A stretch of 10,130 bases of DNA from assembly GCA_964479405.1 (NCBI GenBank), contig CAYZMA010000033.1:1-10130 (forward strand), read 5' to 3'. The position numbers and the translations under genes were made by a program. Of this stretch, positions 6,956-10,130 are shown piece by piece. Within the stretch, counting starts at the first letter, position 1, and every line of letters starts with the position of its first letter. The DNA comes from JAMCZU01 sp964479405 (GTDB lineage Bacteria; Patescibacteriota; UBA1384; UBA12157; JAENIV01). The notes below the pieces were generated by a model. The model saw only the letters and a list, made by a program, of their open reading frames with translations. It ran no database searches and was not told where the DNA came from.

Positions 6956-6962
6956 CCTCCTT
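6956..6962 (-). promoter_or_regulatory. gpmI Shine-Dalgarno site deciding an ATT start
   Basis: On the - strand it reads AAGGAGG, a full consensus, followed by ATATT and then ATT at 6950. A second in-frame ATT at 6953 is only 2 bases away and too close. The site is too far (over 100 bases) from the ATG at 6854 to serve it, so it points to initiation at the non-standard codon. Confidence 0.7.
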
Positions 6963-6984
6963 AGTGGATCTTAAATCAATTTTC

Positions 6985-7650
6985 TTATGACTTTCTCATT
7001 ATAAACAAATACTTGAAACCTCTCAAATAAAAATTATATTGTCTTGCTCTATTATGCCAAACACTAGTGTTTGATGTTTGGTTGTGTCTTGTTAAGCAAA
7101 CAATATCCATTGGTTCAAAATATTTTTCTAATCTTTGCCAAAGCAAAAAACCAACGGGAGTAAATTTCTTTTTAATCCATTGATCGGCAATAATCCAACT
7201 CATTACTTTGCCTTGTTTTAAAATTCTTGCGATTTCAGAAGCAACTTTTTCTAATTCGTCATAAAATTCCGTTTTCTCGCAAGAAATTTTACCAATACAC
7301 TCCTTATTTTCCGAATAATTTATATTGTTAGAATAAGGTGAGTCAATAAAAACAAAATCAACAGAATTGTCTTTAAGCGGAATTTTACGAGAATCATTTT
7401 TAATTACATCTGGTCTTGTTACATTCAAATCGTATCCGATAACTTTTCGTTTCAATTCTTTTGCAACATCAATAGTTGTGCCGCTTCCACACATTGGATC
7501 AACAATCAGGTCTCCTTCTTTTGTGTATCGTTGTAACAAATTCCAAATTACCAACGCAGGAGTAACGCCATTATATTTGTTGTTTCCGTGTGGAGTATCT
7601 CCATAATTCTGTCGTGGAAAATCCCATAAAGTTGTTGATTCTATTTGCAT
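6985..7650 (-). CDS. DNA methyltransferase (N4-cytosine/N6-adenine type), second of the cassette
   Basis: A 221-residue S-adenosylmethionine-dependent DNA methylase. The SAM site is DPMCGSGT (51-58), preceded by a motif-X-like segment KYNGVTPALVIWNLLQRYTK (25-44) that belongs to a common bacterial methylase family starting TTLWDFP. The catalytic motif IV reads DSPY (103-106) where the family usually has DPPY, a change at the second position. The C-terminus (CLTRHN, WHNRA, FYLRGFKYLFIM) also follows the family, so the protein looks complete. It is short and has no obvious separate target-recognition domain, so it may act with the upstream methylase or recognise a short site. Motif order X-I-IV fits a gamma- or alpha-like arrangement. 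It starts 5 bases after the membrane-protein stop and ends 34 bases before gpmI. It presumably protects host DNA from the nuclease encoded at 9229-9897, but could have another target. Confidence 0.85.
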   Translation of the reverse strand: MQIESTTLWDFPRQNYGDTPHGNNKYNGVTPALVIWNLLQRYTKEGDLIVDPMCGSGTTIDVAKELKRKVIGYDLNVTRPDVIKNDSRKIPLKDNSVDFVFIDSPYSNNINYSENKECIGKISCEKTEFYDELEKVASEIARILKQGKVMSWIIADQWIKKKFTPVGFLLWQRLEKYFEPMDIVCLTRHNQTSNTSVWHNRARQYNFYLRGFKYLFIMRKS

Positions 7651-7655
7651 ATTAT

Positions 7656-8312
7656 TTATCTTGAAATAATGTCAAAATTTATTAAAACTTTTTCGCCAAA
7701 ATACTTGAAAAATCTCTCTTTGCGATTATGGAAAAGAAAAACAATCGCAAAGTTTAAAATAATAAAAAGATAAAACAAAAAATTTGTTTTCAAAAAAGCA
7801 GTTTGTTGTATAAAAAATGACGACATCCCAAGTATCAAAAGAATTGCAAAGTTAATAGAGGACGAAATAAATAATCCCCGATAGAAACTATAAGAAGAAT
7901 TAAACAAAGCAATCTGCCCTCCGAGATCGTTTGAGAGGGCATATAAATAACAATACTGAAAGACAATTTTTTGTTTTATTTCATTTGGTAAATTGAAAAA
8001 CTTTTTTGCCTTTTCGTAAATATAAATAAATTGATCATTTCCTTTTTCTTTTTTATCCTCTTCACCTTTTGAAAACTTTTTAGATAGCAATCCATCAAAT
8101 AAATTTGAAACAGCTTGAATGATGTGTCCAAGAAAATAAGAAACAATCAAAATTATTACAGAGCTTTCTATCTTTACAAATTCTAAAATATTTACAAAGT
8201 TTAGCAATTTTAATAAGCAAAGTAATAAAAAAATCAAAAGTATCTGGTGTAAACCAACCATTATATAACCAAAATGATCATAAAGATTAAATTTTAAAGT
8301 TAAATCATTCAT
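7656..8312 (-). CDS. Four-helix membrane protein of unknown function, paired with the hydrolase
   Basis: A 218-residue protein with likely membrane helices at about 15-38, 49-72, 146-169 and 176-195. Between helices 2 and 3 is a soluble, strongly charged part of about 70 residues (KKFSKGEEDKKEK near 78-90) that is predicted to be helical. Possible conserved marks are GHIIQAVSN (62-70) at the end of helix 2 and YSFYRG (141-146) just before helix 3; both have polar residues placed in or at the membrane. I do not recognise a named family. Its ATG overlaps the TGA of the preceding hydrolase gene (ATGA, 8309-8312), so the two are translationally coupled and likely work together. In defence cassettes, small multi-helix proteins are often membrane-disrupting effectors or anchors, but that role is inference from context only. 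Confidence 0.8.
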   Translation of the reverse strand: MNDLTLKFNLYDHFGYIMVGLHQILLIFLLLCLLKLLNFVNILEFVKIESSVIILIVSYFLGHIIQAVSNLFDGLLSKKFSKGEEDKKEKGNDQFIYIYEKAKKFFNLPNEIKQKIVFQYCYLYALSNDLGGQIALFNSSYSFYRGLFISSSINFAILLILGMSSFFIQQTAFLKTNFLFYLFIILNFAIVFLFHNRKERFFKYFGEKVLINFDIISR

Positions 8313-9217
8313 AATGATATATTTGATCCTAAATCAAGAAGTCTGATGTTTAGGTTACTACTATCATCAATATCAATAAAAATACTTCCGTCGCTTCTTG
8401 TTGTTAAACTTCTTCTAAGTGAATTGTCGTCAAAAGTTATTCCTTGCGAGTAATCTTGATGAGAATACCTACTATCAACACTACCAACATCGCTTGTTTC
8501 CTTTTCTTCGCTTTCTTTTGAAATTATGTTTATATGTGGTTTCCCCATTATATTAAACAGGTTTTGCGAAAAGGCTGATTTGTGTCCGTGATGAGGAACT
8601 ACAAAAACATCAATACCTTTTATTTTTTCTACGAAATTATTGGGATTTTTCGTAATCAAAGCATCCCACCCCGCTGTTTCCAAATCCCCGGTAAACAATA
8701 TCTTTCTTCCCGCAAACTCAACAAGTAAAACCTTGCTGGTGTTATTCAAAATTTTATTTTTATCGACTTGTTTTGCTTCTCTTGGGGTTAAAGAAAAATA
8801 ATTTTTCGTAATACCCCAATTGGGAAAATTGGTTACAAAGCTTGTATATTTTTGATCTAACTTTTCTCTGTAAATTTTCAGATTTTCATCATCTTTCTCT
8901 CTTTTTCTTTGTTGCATATCTTCTGGGCTAAAATCACTAAGATAAGTTCTTGTTAAAATTGCTGGGGGTAATTCGTTTAATAAATTTTCAACATCTTCTA
9001 CATGGTCGCCATGAGGATGTGTAATAAGTAGCTTTGTTAAATGATAATAGTCATGTTTTATCGGAAAATAATAATTAGTATTGGATTTTAGATATTTTGC
9101 AGGAGAAAAATCAGATCTTCCGCCACAATCCACCATTAAAGAATATCCATTCGGGCATTGTAAATATCCGCAAAAACCATGTTCTACATCAAAAATTATA
9201 GTTTGTAATTTCGCCAT
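8309..9217 (-). CDS. ComEC-like metallo-beta-lactamase-fold hydrolase, stand-alone
   Basis: This 302-residue protein is a metallo-beta-lactamase fold hydrolase of the kind seen in the C-terminal domain of ComEC/Rec2. Marks in order are FDVEHGFCGYLQCPNG (9-24) and MVDCGG (28-33), the zinc motif THPHGDH (66-72), GDLE with bridging Asp178 (177-180), PHHGHKSAFS (208-217), then RYSHQDY (250-256) and TTRSDGSIFI (272-281). All metal ligands look present, so it is probably active, on nucleic acid or a phosphoester. It has no signal peptide, no membrane helices and no competence domains. A Lys/Glu-rich insert at about 95-130 separates the motifs. It begins 11 bases after the nuclease gene with only a weak ribosome-binding site, and its end overlaps the membrane-protein start. 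Related stand-alone hydrolases occur in defence loci such as AVAST type I, but that assigns no function here. Confidence 0.85.
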   Translation of the reverse strand: MAKLQTIIFDVEHGFCGYLQCPNGYSLMVDCGGRSDFSPAKYLKSNTNYYFPIKHDYYHLTKLLITHPHGDHVEDVENLLNELPPAILTRTYLSDFSPEDMQQRKREKDDENLKIYREKLDQKYTSFVTNFPNWGITKNYFSLTPREAKQVDKNKILNNTSKVLLVEFAGRKILFTGDLETAGWDALITKNPNNFVEKIKGIDVFVVPHHGHKSAFSQNLFNIMGKPHINIISKESEEKETSDVGSVDSRYSHQDYSQGITFDDNSLRRSLTTRSDGSIFIDIDDSSNLNIRLLDLGSNISL

Positions 9218-9228
9218 ATTTTTATTTA

Positions 9229-9897
9229 CTATCTTAATAATTTTTTTAAATCATCAATAAATTTATCAAACATTTTTACTTTATCACTTTCTTCAATATC
9301 CGTTTCGCTTAAAACATAACTTCCATCGGTGTCAACTTCAACAATTGCTCTACCTTTTTTCGCAGGCTTTTTAATTGTTAGCGTTCCGTCTTCATCGGGT
9401 GTGACAAAATAAACTTTAATATGTTTTGTTGCTTCGTCGGAAGCAAGTTTTATTTTCCAATAACCAGTTTGAGCAATTCTTTCTCGCAAGGTAACTTTGC
9501 TTGATAAAACAGCAACGACTTTACTTGTTTTTGGATCAAAAATTATTAAATCAACATCAGGCAAGTGCGAACCAAACTCGCCATAATCAACAATCAAATT
9601 TCTTTTTACCAAGCTCAACTCTCTTGAGAGATTTGAGCCATTTGTTCTTTCAAGACTGTTTCCATTCACAACCCGCAACTCTAAAGCATTCACTTCATCT
9701 GTAATAATATATTCAATTAGTTTTTCCAAGTTTTTACCTTTGAATGCTCGCCAAGATTGCTCGTGGTCATTTCCTGTGAAATCCTTTTTGTGTAGTTCCT
9801 TGGCTTCTTTCAAAACATTTGAAATATACCTATATGCTTGCGTACCGTGTTTTTTCTTTTTCGTCTCGTAAATTTTAATGAGGTCTTGTATTGTCAT
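9229..9897 (-). CDS. Type II restriction endonuclease, CCGG-family (BsaWI-like)
   Basis: A 222-residue protein that I assign to the PD-(D/E)xK nucleases that cut CCGG-type sites. The core runs HLPDVDLIIF (111-120, catalytic Asp114), KVVAVLSSK (126-134, catalytic Lys134 in the S-x-K form typical of this group) and then LRER (137-140). An Arg-Glu-Arg triplet beginning 4 residues after the catalytic Lys is the feature by which Ecl18kI- and NgoMIV-type enzymes read CC/GG, and Glu58 in the N-terminal SWRAFKGKNLEKLIEYII helix also fits. RERIAQTGYWK resembles BsaWI, which cuts W^CCGGW. Specificity is inferred, and flanking bases could differ. The ATG at 9897 is preceded by GGAGAAA that overlaps the end of the methylase gene 4 bases upstream, so the two are co-expressed. 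The C-terminal third (about 170-222) is charged and probably involved in dimer contacts. Confidence 0.75.
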   Translation of the reverse strand: MTIQDLIKIYETKKKKHGTQAYRYISNVLKEAKELHKKDFTGNDHEQSWRAFKGKNLEKLIEYIITDEVNALELRVVNGNSLERTNGSNLSRELSLVKRNLIVDYGEFGSHLPDVDLIIFDPKTSKVVAVLSSKVTLRERIAQTGYWKIKLASDEATKHIKVYFVTPDEDGTLTIKKPAKKGRAIVEVDTDGSYVLSETDIEESDKVKMFDKFIDDLKKLLR

Positions 9898-9901
9898 AGT
9901 T

Positions 9902-10130
9902 TTATTTCTCCATTACTAAAATATATTCTGTTGGATAAACAGAAACTTTATTTTTATCATTTATACCGGCAAATCTACCAGTCTTTTCGTCCCTAGTTGA
10001 CGGCAAATTTTTTGATGGGATTTCTCTTTTAATAATATTGGTGATCTTTAATCCTAAGTTTTGCAATTGTTCGGTAAATACTTCGGCATTAAGTATTTCA
10101 ACACCTTTCAAGCTTGTATTGCCGATAACA
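9902..10130 (-). CDS. DNA methyltransferase, C-terminal fragment (5' end outside window)
   Basis: The frame is open to the right edge of the window, so 75 residues are visible and the start is missing; a TTG at 10111 is only an internal codon. The visible end reads VIGNTSLKGVEILNAEV, then GLKITNIIKREIPSKN, then LPSTRDEKTGRF, then VYPTEYILVMEK. This is the usual C-terminus of DPPY-type N4/N6 DNA methyltransferases that accompany type II nucleases; the SAM site and the catalytic motif should lie beyond the edge. It precedes the nuclease gene by 4 bases and is the likely cognate methylase. With 6985-7650 it makes two methylases in one cassette. Confidence 0.75.
   Translation of the reverse strand, partial: VIGNTSLKGVEILNAEVFTEQLQNLGLKITNIIKREIPSKNLPSTRDEKTGRFAGINDKNKVSVYPTEYILVMEK

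Noticed and set aside
8309..9217. Competence protein ComEC
   Set aside because: Only the hydrolase domain is present; there are no channel helices or OB domain, and the neighbours are restriction-modification genes.
9902..10111. Stand-alone 69-residue protein starting at TTG 10111
   Set aside because: The frame runs open to the window edge and the residues before the TTG (VIGNTS) belong to the methylase consensus, so it is a partial gene.

Overview
The window looks like a small-genome anaerobic bacterium, most likely a candidate-phyla-radiation (Patescibacteria) lineage. This rests on low G+C, very tight gene spacing, a Bro-N type antirepressor tail of a kind I associate with that group, and a ferredoxin-dependent 2-oxoacid oxidoreductase. 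It is an inference; there is no rRNA or other phylogenetic marker here. TGA is used as a stop (at 553-555, and in the 4-base overlap at 8309-8312), so the Gracilibacteria-type recoding of TGA is unlikely.

Layout. On the + strand, positions 1-555 hold the 3' part of a phage-antirepressor-like gene whose start lies before the window. It is followed by a short CTAAATC-rich repeat tract (596-647) and a bidirectional hairpin terminator (653-680). Everything else is on the - strand and reads from right to left as one unbroken co-directional series with gaps of -4 to 67 bases. In transcription order it holds the 3' end of a DNA methyltransferase (9902-10130), a CCGG-family (BsaWI-like) restriction endonuclease (9229-9897), a ComEC-like metallo-beta-lactamase-fold hydrolase (8309-9217), a four-helix membrane protein overlapping it by 4 bases (7656-8312) and a second DNA methyltransferase (6985-7650). 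Then come phosphoglycerate mutase gpmI (5388-6950), AMP-forming acetyl-CoA synthetase acsA (3639-5369), the alpha, beta and gamma/ferredoxin subunits of a 2-oxoacid:ferredoxin oxidoreductase (2567-3637, 1824-2564, 923-1756) and a small membrane protein (664-900). No gene-free stretch exceeds about 110 bases.

How they may work together. AcsA plus the oxidoreductase could interconvert acetate, acetyl-CoA and pyruvate (or another 2-oxoacid) with ferredoxin, while GpmI interconverts 3- and 2-phosphoglycerate. The set would suit acetate assimilation into gluconeogenesis, or the reverse flow during fermentation. The right third is a defence-type cassette: a restriction-modification system with two methyltransferases and an unexplained hydrolase/membrane-protein pair between nuclease and second methyltransferase.

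Main points of interest: (1) the hydrolase/membrane pair inside the restriction-modification cassette; (2) gpmI, which appears to start at ATT, since no ATG, GTG, TTG or CTG exists in frame before its essential N-terminus, and which carries substitutions at usually conserved substrate-site positions; (3) a compound palindrome between korB and korC that overlaps the korC ribosome-binding site; (4) the direct join of a defence cassette to central carbon genes, with a visible contrast in CCGG content.
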